From positions 62,001 to 126,000 of the forward strand of contig NZ_MIJY01000047.1 of NCBI RefSeq assembly GCF_001730305.1: DNA of 64,000 nt. Reading direction: 5' to 3'. Positions 56,872 to 64,000 of this stretch are shown piece after piece. The stretch is from Enterococcus termitis. Lineage in GTDB: Bacteria; Bacillota; Bacilli; Lactobacillales; Enterococcaceae. The notes under the pieces are model-generated. The model was not told the DNA's origin. It saw only the letters and a program-made list of their open reading frames with translations, and made no database searches. Position 1 is the stretch's first letter. The number at the start of each line of letters is the position of its first letter. The position numbers and the translations under genes are program-made.

Positions 56872-58533
56872 ATGAGTTCTATCGAGAAAATAACAATCGA
56901 ACAAATCACAAAGAAAAATCCATTACTCTCTACTTTTCGAAGCATCATTGAAACAAGCTTTTATAGGAATAATGTCACTAAGATCAACCAGCTCAGTGAA
57001 AGCTATCATCTCGCTAAAGCGGCTTCTGGAAGTATCGTCACAGATCTGCCGATTTATGCGCCAGAAAAATTGGGATTACCTAGTGATGGAAAAGTATTAG
57101 TTGCAAATGATGGAAAAATTGTTGGACGGACTGCTGCCGCTAGAAAAGTGATCGGTCAGCCAGGCGTGGATGAACAACTCTATAGCGGTATTTTACGTGA
57201 AGCTATTTATAACGGCTGCAACAAAGAATTTTACTCTTGTGAAGCGATCATCGGACTTTCTGAAACATTTATGATCAAAGCGCATCTTCAACTACCTAAA
57301 GGATTTGAGCATAGTCTTTATGCTTATCTGCTGAATTTTCAATGTCTAACGCCAGAGTATCAGGCTCTTTATTCCACGTCAACGGCGTATACAGAAGGTG
57401 ATATTTATTTATATGCTGATCCTGAGTGGCATCATCCTGATTTTCCTGACGGACTTGTACTGATCGATCCAGAGCATAATGTCGCTGCAGTTTTGGGACT
57501 TCGCTATTTTGGAGAGTTGAAAAAGGCCACATTGACTCTTGCCTGGGCAATCGCTCATCGTAATGGTTTTATTGCTTGTCATGGTGGTCTCAAACAATAT
57601 CGTCTGGCTGATTCAAACTATACGATGGCTGTCTTTGGACTATCTGGTTCTGGTAAGTCAACGATTACTTTAGCTGAACATCAGCATAACTATGCTGTCT
57701 CCGTTTTACATGACGATGCTTTTATTATTTCAAAAGAGGATGGTTCTACTGTTGCATTGGAACCTGCTTATTTTGATAAAACCCAAGATTATCCGATGAA
57801 AGATCCCGGCATAAAGTATTTCTTGACTGGCCATAATCTTGGTGTCACCCTTGATGAAAAAAATCAAAAGGTTTTAGTGACAGAAGACATCAGAAATAAT
57901 AATGGTCGAACAGTTAAATCTCGTTTTGCAACTCCGAATCGAATTGATTCTGTTTCTGAAAAGTTAGATGCGGTCTATTGGATCATGAAAGACGACAGTC
58001 TACCGCCAATTGTTAGAATCGATGATCCTGTCCTCGCTGCTGTCTTCGGCTTAACATTGGCTACAAAACGTTCTACTGCTGAAAATGTTACTCCTGAAAC
58101 AAACTTGGATGAACTAGTTATCGAACCTTTTGCAAATCCATTTCGCTGTTATCCGTTAGCCGAAGATTATTACAATTTTAAAGAGCTTTTTGAAAAACAA
58201 CAGGTTACCTGCTATATCTTGAATACAGGCTACTTTAATAAGGAAAAAATTACACCTGACCAGACACTCGCTTGTATCGAATTGATTATTGATCACGAGG
58301 ATCATTTTATTCCATTTGGTCCTTTAACAGCAATGAGTTATGTCCCCATTGAAACATTAGAACCTACATTCGACGACCCAACCTATCTAAAAAAAATACG
58401 AACAAATTTTGAGCGTCGATTACATTTTATTCAAGAACAAAGGACTTTAATGGCTGGCTACAATGCACTTCCAGAAGAAGCAGCTCTACTGATTCAGCAT
58501 CTACTTTTAGAATTGGAAGAACAGACGACATAA
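56872..58533 (+). CDS. ATP-type phosphoenolpyruvate carboxykinase-like protein
   Basis: ATG at 56872 (MSSIEKITIEQITKKN) follows GGAGGGATGACT; 553 residues. FGLSGSGKSTITL (256-264) is the kinase loop, corresponding to GLSGTGKTTL of PckA; RYFGELKKATLTLA matches the YxGEMKK region, and HDDAFIIS the metal-binding Asp. It should interconvert oxaloacetate and PEP with ATP. Overall similarity to classical PckA is modest (Lactobacillales-type variant), so the activity is probable, not certain. Monocistronic. Confidence 0.8.
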   Translation: MSSIEKITIEQITKKNPLLSTFRSIIETSFYRNNVTKINQLSESYHLAKAASGSIVTDLPIYAPEKLGLPSDGKVLVANDGKIVGRTAAARKVIGQPGVDEQLYSGILREAIYNGCNKEFYSCEAIIGLSETFMIKAHLQLPKGFEHSLYAYLLNFQCLTPEYQALYSTSTAYTEGDIYLYADPEWHHPDFPDGLVLIDPEHNVAAVLGLRYFGELKKATLTLAWAIAHRNGFIACHGGLKQYRLADSNYTMAVFGLSGSGKSTITLAEHQHNYAVSVLHDDAFIISKEDGSTVALEPAYFDKTQDYPMKDPGIKYFLTGHNLGVTLDEKNQKVLVTEDIRNNNGRTVKSRFATPNRIDSVSEKLDAVYWIMKDDSLPPIVRIDDPVLAAVFGLTLATKRSTAENVTPETNLDELVIEPFANPFRCYPLAEDYYNFKELFEKQQVTCYILNTGYFNKEKITPDQTLACIELIIDHEDHFIPFGPLTAMSYVPIETLEPTFDDPTYLKKIRTNFERRLHFIQEQRTLMAGYNALPEEAALLIQHLLLELEEQTT

Positions 58534-58551
58534 ATGACCATCAAGCATCTG

Positions 58552-58580
58552 TTGACAAACATTTTGACCTAGCCTATACT
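58552..58580 (+). promoter_or_regulatory. Promoter of the MetE-like gene
   Basis: TTGACA and TATACT are exactly 17 nt apart, nearly consensus. It lies 270 nt before the start codon, so the transcript has a long leader. Confidence 0.88.
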
Positions 58581-58581
58581 T

Positions 58582-58823
58582 TCATTAATGATGAATAAAT
58601 TAAAATACGATGAAAAAATGCTATTTTATGATATTCATAAGAGCGTCTCATTTAATGAAAAAGATGATTCACAGAACAAGAAGGCTGTCTTTTCTAAATA
58701 ATATGCAGCACATAACTCTTTGCGTCATAGCTCATTCACATGGAATCCAAATAGATGGTGGAAGCAGCAGTAATCCCTTCTTATTTTATTGGAACAGGAC
58801 TGCACTGCTCCATCCTCTTTTTT
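58582..58823 (+). promoter_or_regulatory. Structured attenuator-like leader before the MetE-like gene
   Basis: An outer stem TCATTAA/TTAATGA (58582-58588 with 58652-58658) encloses a hairpin, ATGAATA-aat-TAAAAT with ATTTTA-tga-TATTCAT (58591-58638), 13 bp around a 3x3 internal loop. At 58754-58823 GATGG and GCAGCAGT pair with ACTG-ca-CTGC and CCATC and run into T6, an intrinsic terminator 35 nt before the gene. I see no T-box, S-box or SMK consensus. It probably senses methionine or a related metabolite by transcription attenuation. Confidence 0.6.
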
Positions 58824-58858
58824 ATTTTTAATTAAACTGAATTAATGGAGGAACAATT

Positions 58859-59977
58859 ATGACAAATACTTCAAGTAAAATCCCTTTTCGCTACGATATC
58901 GTTGGTAGTTTTTTACGACCGGATACATTAAAAAAAGCTCGTCAAGCTTTTGCAGAAGGAACAATCTCAAAAAAAGAATTAACCCAAGTTGAAGATCAAG
59001 AAATTATTCAATTGATCGAACAGCAAAAACAGGCTGGTCTACACGCAGTCACAGATGGTGAATTTCGCCGACGTTGGTGGCATTTAGACTTTATCGCTGG
59101 ATTAAACGGCATCACTGTTTACGACTTCCAAACAACTGCATTTGGCATCACAACGGAAGCACAGGGAACATTTGTAAGTAGTCCCCTCTCCTTTTCACAG
59201 AATCATCCTTTTTTAGAGCATTTTCGTTTTACTCAAGAGCATGCAGCTCCTGTTTTAGCTAAACAAACGATTCCTGGTCCAAATATGATTTTTTTAGATT
59301 CATTGATTTTATCAAAACAGTATAATGAAAATCCAGTGTATGATTCATTAGCAGCATTCAAACAAGATTTAATCACGACTTATCAAGATGCAATACAAGC
59401 ATTTTACGATGCTGGCTGTCGCTATCTACAGTTGGATGATACTAGCTGGGGTGGATTATTTGATGAGCGTTTCCGTGAAATGATTAAAGGAAATGGGTTA
59501 GATCCTGATCAACTATTGCAAGATTTCCAAGATGTCACAGAACAAGCATTGGCAAAAAAACCAGCGGATTTAGCTGTAACCTTCCATTTTTGCAAAGGGA
59601 ACTTTCAGTCTCACTGGTTATACAATGGTTCTTATGAAACAATTGCGAAAAATTTATTTTCGATCAATGCATTCGATGGATTCTTTTTAGAATATGACGA
59701 TGAGCGCTCTGGAGGTTTTGAACCTCTTAAGGAGCTGCAAGATCAACGAATCGTTTTAGGCTTGATTACAAGTAAAAAAGGTGAATTAGAAGATCCTGAA
59801 GCGATTATCGCCAGAATCAAAGAAGCAAGTCAATTTGTTCCACTAGAACAGATTTGTTTATCTCCACAGTGCGGTTTTGCCTCAACGCACGAAGGAAATC
59901 ATTTAACGGAAGAGGATCAATGGAAAAAGATCGAATTAGTCAAAACCATCGCCGAAAAAGTTTGGTCTGATGCTTAA
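58859..59977 (+). CDS. Cobalamin-independent methionine synthase-like protein (MetE C-terminal domain, YxjG type)
   Basis: 372 residues corresponding to the catalytic C-terminal barrel of MetE. YDIVGSFLRPDTLKKAR, AVTDGEFRRRWWHLDF (zinc and homocysteine region), CRYLQLDDTSWG, FHFCKGN (His and Cys ligands) and LEQICLSPQCGFAS (Cys ligand) are present. The MetE N-terminal domain is absent, as in B. subtilis YxjG/YxjH, thought to act in methionine salvage or transfer. AATGGAGGAAC precedes the ATG. Confidence 0.88.
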   Translation: MTNTSSKIPFRYDIVGSFLRPDTLKKARQAFAEGTISKKELTQVEDQEIIQLIEQQKQAGLHAVTDGEFRRRWWHLDFIAGLNGITVYDFQTTAFGITTEAQGTFVSSPLSFSQNHPFLEHFRFTQEHAAPVLAKQTIPGPNMIFLDSLILSKQYNENPVYDSLAAFKQDLITTYQDAIQAFYDAGCRYLQLDDTSWGGLFDERFREMIKGNGLDPDQLLQDFQDVTEQALAKKPADLAVTFHFCKGNFQSHWLYNGSYETIAKNLFSINAFDGFFLEYDDERSGGFEPLKELQDQRIVLGLITSKKGELEDPEAIIARIKEASQFVPLEQICLSPQCGFASTHEGNHLTEEDQWKKIELVKTIAEKVWSDA

Positions 59978-60063
59978 AATGGAGGAACCTCCGCAACAAA
60001 AGTAACAATCAGTTTTATTTTAGGCTTAAGACTTGTAATAACTTACTAGAAAAAAGCAACTTT

Positions 60064-60125
60064 AAATAGCAAGAAAATCCACAAAAATGTTCGTCAAAAT
60101 TTTGTGGATTTCTTGCTATTTTTTC
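60064..60125. terminator. Long bidirectional terminator
   Basis: AATAGCAAGAAAATCCACAA and TTGTGGATTTCTTGCTATT pair with one bulge over 20 bp, around a 15-nt loop, and end in a T run. It serves the MetE-like gene and the convergent gene at 60147. Confidence 0.9.
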
Positions 60126-60146
60126 GGTGCTAAATACTTTTTTGTT

Positions 60147-61091
60147 TTATCGATTAACTGAACGAGCCATCCGATTGATGGTATGACGCATTCCGCGAAT
60201 CGCAAGTGACATTTCATAAATATTTTCTACAGGAGCTAAACCGCCATATCCTGCATCACCAATATGCTGGATATCTACTCCACATATTTTATTCAATAAA
60301 GCGATTTGGCGAATCGTCTCTTTACTCGCGCTTTCCTGACTTGTTCCAATCGCTGACATCGTCAATAAATCATATTTTTTAGCAATTGCTACAGCGGCTT
60401 TCATATCCTCTTCTGCAAATCCTTGAACTGTCCCAACAGCCGGCAATAATAGGATATCTGCCCCAGCTTTAGCATATGCCTCTACTGCCTCAGTAGAAAC
60501 AACCGGTTCATCTGAACCAGCACTATGCATTTTACCAGCAATGATTAAACCTGAAAAATTGTCTTTTGCCACTTTTACCGCTTTAGCAATTTCCGCATTG
60601 GTTACACCCGTTCCCGGATTACCTGTTAGACAGATAAAGTCCACACCCATTTCTTCTGCTCTTTGAATGGTTGCTTTTGAACTTGTACGACCTTTACTAA
60701 TTTCTAATTTTTCGCTGAACATCGCTGAAGACTCATCAACTGGTTCTAAGTTGACTCCGATTGGTCGGCCAACTAATTTCTTTAAGATTGGAATCGGATT
60801 AACTTGATTTTCTTCAGGATGCTGCCAGTAATTCATCACTTCTTCCAATGACATTCCAGGAATGCCTTGTACGATTGGGTTGAAGCAATCAAAAAGATTC
60901 AATAGAATTAAATCTGCTCCAAATGCTGCAGCAACTTCTGCATTACTGATATCTCCAGCTTGCGGCGATGCAGCCACAACATTTTCTGAAAGAATCGTCC
61001 GTCCTTCACTTGCTTTGATCGACTGCTTTAATTCTTGAGCGGTCATACTTGCTACTTCACTATAGCTTGCACTAATTAGTCTTTTTACCAT
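60147..61091 (-). CDS. Uncharacterised TIM-barrel protein
   Basis: 314 residues with alternating strands and helices of a TIM barrel: AAFGADLILLNLFD, GRPIGVNLEP, MGVDFICLTGNPGTGV, LIIAGKMHSAGSD, AGADILLLPAVGTVQG and TMSAIGTSQESAS. I know it as a conserved Firmicutes family sometimes labelled haloacid dehalogenase-like or DUF7916, but no HAD motif is present. A phosphate-binding GTSQ/GxxG barrel end suggests a small phosphorylated substrate. Monocistronic. Function unknown. Confidence 0.65.
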   Translation of the reverse strand: MVKRLISASYSEVASMTAQELKQSIKASEGRTILSENVVAASPQAGDISNAEVAAAFGADLILLNLFDCFNPIVQGIPGMSLEEVMNYWQHPEENQVNPIPILKKLVGRPIGVNLEPVDESSAMFSEKLEISKGRTSSKATIQRAEEMGVDFICLTGNPGTGVTNAEIAKAVKVAKDNFSGLIIAGKMHSAGSDEPVVSTEAVEAYAKAGADILLLPAVGTVQGFAEEDMKAAVAIAKKYDLLTMSAIGTSQESASKETIRQIALLNKICGVDIQHIGDAGYGGLAPVENIYEMSLAIRGMRHTINRMARSVNR

Positions 61092-61217
61092 AAAGCTTGC
61101 CTCCCTATTTTAAAAACTGTTACTTCATCTATTATACTAAACATCTCAAAAATACGCAGAGATTTACAACACACTTGTTATGATTTCCTCATTTTTTTCA
61201 ATTTATTTTTCACTTCC

Positions 61218-61257
61218 TTTATAAATAAAGGGAACTCCGTTATAATAGTACTATTAT
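61218..61257 (+). promoter_or_regulatory. Promoter and palindrome before rqcH
   Basis: TTTATA and TATAAT (61241-61246) are 17 nt apart. ATAATAGTACTATTAT (61242-61257) is a perfect 16-bp palindrome covering the -10 and probable start point, so a repressor site is possible. Confidence 0.55.
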
Positions 61258-61280
61258 GTTTATAGAATTGAGGGATGTTT

Positions 61281-62984
61281 ATGTCATTTGATGGCGTATT
61301 TACACATACCATGGTTTCAGAATTGTCTGAAGCTTTAGTAACAGGCCGAATTTCAAAAATTCATCAGCCTTATGAAAACGAAGTTGTTTTAGTTATACGA
61401 TCCAAAGGGAAAAACCATAAATTACTATTATCTGCGCACCCAAGCTATGCCCGTATCCAATTAACCGAAATCGCTTATGCAAATCCAGATACGCCGCCAA
61501 ATTTTGTAATGATGCTTCGTAAATTTTTAGAAGGCGCAATCTTAGATCAGATTCATCAAGTCGACAATGATCGTGTTGTTCATTTTACTTTTACGAAACG
61601 AGATGAACTTGGTGATCTGCAAAATATTGTTTTGATCGTCGAATTGATGGGCAGACACAGTACAATCATTTTGATGAACAAAGAGAACGGAAAAATTCTT
61701 GATGCCATCAAACACATCGGTAGTTCTCAAAATAGTTATCGCTCCTTGCTTCCTGGTGTCGAATATATCGATCCGCCTAAGCAAGAGTCACAAAATCCTT
61801 TTACAGCAAGCAAAGAAAAAGTATTTGAACTCTTATCTCAAGCGGCTGTTTTAGATGGGAAGTATCTTCAATCGCAGTTTCAAGGATTAGGTCGAGACAC
61901 GGCAGAGGAACTTGCTTTTCTTTTAAATGAGCGCCCAAATGAAAAAATGTCTGTTTGGGAAACATTCTGGTCCGAGCTGCTTGAAAACACGACACCAACT
62001 TTGACTACAACAAAGAAAAAAGAATACTTCACACCTCTTCCCTTTTCATCATTAGAGGGACCGCAAACAACCTATCAAACGTTAAGCGAACTACTTGATG
62101 CCTTTTATGGAGGAAAAGCTGAAAAAGATCGAGTGAAGCAACAAGGTGGCGAATTGATCCGTAAGCTAGAAAATGAACTGAAACGAAACCAAACAAAAAT
62201 CATCAAGCTGAAACAAACCTTAGCCGATACTGAACTTGCGGAAAACTTTCGACGAGACGGTGAGCTTTTAACAACTTTTATGAGTCAGGTGCCAAAAGGA
62301 GCGGAAATGGTCGAGTTGGCCAATTACTATGATGAAGACCGGCCGCTGAAAATAAAATTAAATCCGGCTTTAACACCTAATCAAAATGCTCAAAAGTATT
62401 TCCAAAAATATCAGAAGCTTAAAAATGCCGTTAAAATCGTTCATGCTCAAATCGAACAAGCTGCTCAAGAAATCAGTTATTTAGAATCTGTATTAGCCCA
62501 ATTAGAAATTGCCGGACCAATGGATATCGATCTAATCCGTGAGGAATTAATTGAACAAGGCTATGTTAAAAAGCGAAGTGCTAAAAAACAAAAACAAGCG
62601 AAACAAAGTAAACCAGAAGAATTTTACTCCAGTGACGGTACATTGATTTTAGTTGGTCGCAACAACTTGCAAAACGATCAATTGACCCTTCGTTCAGCGA
62701 AAAAGACAGATATTTGGCTGCATGCGAAAGACATTCCAGGTTCTCATGTGATCATTAAAGATAATGAACCAGCTGAAACGACCCTGCTTGAAGCCGCTAG
62801 TTTAGCCGCGTATTATTCCAAGTATCGTTTATCTGCTCAAGTACCTGTTGATTATGTTCAAGTCAAGTTTGTGCATAAACCGAATGGCGCTAAACCTGGT
62901 TACGTCATTTATGAAAATCAAAAAACACTCTATGTTACGCCAGAAGAAGATCTAGTGAATAAACTAAAAAAGAACCCAGCATAA
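61281..62984 (+). CDS. rqcH: RqcH, Rqc2/NEMF-family ribosome quality control factor
   Basis: ATG at 61281 (MSFDGVFTHTMVSEL) is chosen over one 6 nt upstream that touches the GAGGGA site; 567 residues. NFACT-N domain (1-180), helix-hairpin-helix and coiled coil (about 270-415), and the NFACT-R domain NNLQNDQLTLRSAKKTDIWL-HAKDIPGSHVII near the end. RqcH recruits tRNA-Ala to stalled 50S subunits and adds C-terminal alanine tails; older names are FbpA or fibronectin-binding protein. Followed 22 bp later by a small gene. Confidence 0.95.
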   Translation: MSFDGVFTHTMVSELSEALVTGRISKIHQPYENEVVLVIRSKGKNHKLLLSAHPSYARIQLTEIAYANPDTPPNFVMMLRKFLEGAILDQIHQVDNDRVVHFTFTKRDELGDLQNIVLIVELMGRHSTIILMNKENGKILDAIKHIGSSQNSYRSLLPGVEYIDPPKQESQNPFTASKEKVFELLSQAAVLDGKYLQSQFQGLGRDTAEELAFLLNERPNEKMSVWETFWSELLENTTPTLTTTKKKEYFTPLPFSSLEGPQTTYQTLSELLDAFYGGKAEKDRVKQQGGELIRKLENELKRNQTKIIKLKQTLADTELAENFRRDGELLTTFMSQVPKGAEMVELANYYDEDRPLKIKLNPALTPNQNAQKYFQKYQKLKNAVKIVHAQIEQAAQEISYLESVLAQLEIAGPMDIDLIREELIEQGYVKKRSAKKQKQAKQSKPEEFYSSDGTLILVGRNNLQNDQLTLRSAKKTDIWLHAKDIPGSHVIIKDNEPAETTLLEAASLAAYYSKYRLSAQVPVDYVQVKFVHKPNGAKPGYVIYENQKTLYVTPEEDLVNKLKKNPA

Positions 62985-63006
62985 TTATTCTGAAGGAGAG
63001 GATAAA

Positions 63007-63468
63007 ATGGCCGTCAGTGAATGGTATCAATCAAAAGAAGGTAGAGCTGAACACTTAGTCTATTTGAACTCAAAAGCAAAAGAACTGGAGAAACTTCTAA
63101 CGAATGAAAAAACGATGATTATTCGCGGAGCAGCTGGAAAAAAAGTTCCTTTAGGTGGTCGAGCAAAAATTGGAGATATCATTTATTTTGTTGAAACTGG
63201 CGGAAACATGATCGTAACTCATCGTGCCATTATAAAAGATGTAATAGAATCTGAAAAAATGACGCCAGATGAATCCATCGCTTTTGTAGAAACCTATCAA
63301 AAGGAATTAAACCTGTCGACCGAACAATATAAAAGATGGGCTGGGAAAAAATGTTTAGCTGTCTTTGAAATCGATAAACTAGAAGCGATAGAACCATTCA
63401 AATATCGCCGTGATAAAAATATGGATGACTGGATCATCACTGAAACGATTCATGATATTAAATTATGA
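63007..63468 (+). CDS. Hypothetical protein, possible PUA/EVE/ASCH-like fold
   Basis: 153 residues, co-transcribed 22 bp after rqcH with GAAGGAGAGG before its ATG. KIGDIIYFVETGGNMIVTHR then AIIKDVIESEKMTPDE and KKCLAVFEIDKLEAIEPFKY follow the strand order of EVE/ASCH domains (GDxxYFxxxG...A.V..V). Those domains bind RNA or modified bases. The fold call is by pattern only. The operon with rqcH hints at a role with ribosomes or tRNA. Confidence 0.65.
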   Translation: MAVSEWYQSKEGRAEHLVYLNSKAKELEKLLTNEKTMIIRGAAGKKVPLGGRAKIGDIIYFVETGGNMIVTHRAIIKDVIESEKMTPDESIAFVETYQKELNLSTEQYKRWAGKKCLAVFEIDKLEAIEPFKYRRDKNMDDWIITETIHDIKL

Positions 63469-63475
63469 TAGTCTG

Positions 63476-63518
63476 AAACAGAGGTGAAATCACTGGAAAC
63501 GTGATTTCACCTCTGTTT
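63476..63518. terminator. Bidirectional terminator, 18-bp stem
   Basis: AAACAGAGGTGAAATCAC and its exact complement enclose TGGAAAC between the rqcH operon and the convergent penicillin-binding protein gene. Confidence 0.88.
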
Positions 63519-63526
63519 AACTTTAT

Positions 63527-64000
63527 TTATTCATTAGAAACCATTGCTCTTTTCACTAATTTGTTCGCAACACCTGAAATAATGTCATTCGCTGATGTAC
63601 CATTTAATACAGGCTTTTTAAGTGTCATATAAAAGATGTATTTAGGATTTTCCGTAGGGGTGATCGTCACAACTGAATGTAGGTAATCCTGTTTCTGATA
63701 GCTGCCGTTTTCAAAGAATTCGGCTGTTCCGGTTTTAGCAGAGACATTTAGACCGTCCATTGCGTATTCTCGTCCTTTTCCGTATTTCTCATCAGTTGTT
63801 ACATCTTTCATATATTCCAACACTTTATTTGCTGTTTCACTGGATATTGGCGTTCCTACCACTTCTGGTTCAACCGTTGTTTCTTCTCCTGTTGAAGAAA
63901 CAATTTTACTGATAATATTCGGCTTTATCATATTACCGCCATTTGCGATTGCAGTGTAGGCTTGAAGCATCTGTAGATGAGTGACCGAAATTCCTTGTCC
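63527..64000 (-). CDS. Class B penicillin-binding protein, C-terminal part (gene runs off the window)
   Basis: The last 157 codons are seen; the frame stays open to the window end (GQGISVTHLQ before MLQAYTAIANGGNM). The transpeptidase KTG motif is VSAKTGTAEFF, preceded by GQGISVTHLQMLQAYTAIAN, typical of class B enzymes. No PASTA repeats follow. The SxxK and SxN motifs lie outside the window. It cross-links peptidoglycan; PBP2b-like assignment is probable but cannot be fixed from the fragment. Confidence 0.85.
   Translation of the reverse strand, partial: GQGISVTHLQMLQAYTAIANGGNMIKPNIISKIVSSTGEETTVEPEVVGTPISSETANKVLEYMKDVTTDEKYGKGREYAMDGLNVSAKTGTAEFFENGSYQKQDYLHSVVTITPTENPKYIFYMTLKKPVLNGTSANDIISGVANKLVKRAMVSNE

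Noticed and set aside
58610-58831. 73-residue ORF in the MetE-like leader, as a Met-rich leader peptide
   Set aside because: No ribosome site before its ATG, the frame runs through the terminator hairpin, and the Met codons are scattered rather than clustered.

Overview
The window is a 64 kb stretch of a low-GC Gram-positive chromosome. The best fit is an Enterococcus close to the E. faecalis / E. haemoperoxidus group. Support comes from the ebsA-ebsB-ebsC locus, a Lactobacillales-type lipoteichoic acid synthase, a PyrR-controlled pyr operon in the order R-P-B-C-AA-AB-K-D-F-E, enterococcal spacer repeats, and strong AGGAGG ribosome sites. I cannot fix the species. I see no rRNA, tRNA, prophage, complete insertion sequence or CRISPR array; this looks like core chromosome with small accessory insertions.

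Layout. 1-8.2 kb: start of xerD, an alpha/beta hydrolase, a NUDIX hydrolase, a MupG-type glycosidase, a cyclophilin lipoprotein, a small kinase-like P-loop protein, a TetR/DUF1576 module and a YwlG-family protein. 8.3-14.1 kb: the ylxM-ffh / rpsP-khpA translation and secretion block, split by an AraC regulator and a GNAT gene, then a NUDIX and a DUF523 gene. 14.2-17.7 kb: phoP-phoR converging on pstS. 17.8-22.7 kb: two aminotransferases (AraT/PatA type and HisC), a lipoprotein, a LysR regulator and an alpha-carbonic anhydrase. 22.9-35.2 kb: the complete pyrimidine operon with its PyrR attenuator. 35.2-39.9 kb: rluD, lspA, a CBS-domain protein, fhs and a cold-shock gene. 40-43.5 kb: ebsA/B/C, aroD and an rRNA methyltransferase. 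43.9-50.8 kb: ltaS, a reduced ABC-like pair, a two-component system and a HAD phosphatase. 51-55.2 kb: a split ThrE exporter and a Trp-type ABC importer. 55.3-64 kb: a GNAT gene, a PEPCK-like enzyme, a MetE-like enzyme, a TIM-barrel protein, rqcH with a small partner, and the C-terminus of a class B penicillin-binding protein.

The most striking element is upstream of the ABC importer at 54.95-55.27 kb. A promoter is followed by a 20-codon leader peptide with two Trp codons just before its stop. After it come five RNA segments, each complementary to the next, and then an intrinsic terminator. The footprint geometry fits ribosome-mediated tryptophan attenuation of an uptake system. This identifies the importer as TrpXYZ and is not a T-box.

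Other notable points: (i) two tandem hairpins with compensatory base changes between pyrP and pyrB; (ii) a ~112-bp tandem repeat array and a 42-codon ORF between the PyrR terminator and pyrR; (iii) an ABC-ATPase-like protein that has lost every nucleotide-handling motif, paired with a miniature FtsX-like membrane protein beside ltaS; (iv) an attenuator-like leader of unknown class before the MetE-like gene; (v) an 11-bp-periodic PhoP box array before pstS; (vi) a candidate 76-nt small RNA after rpsP.
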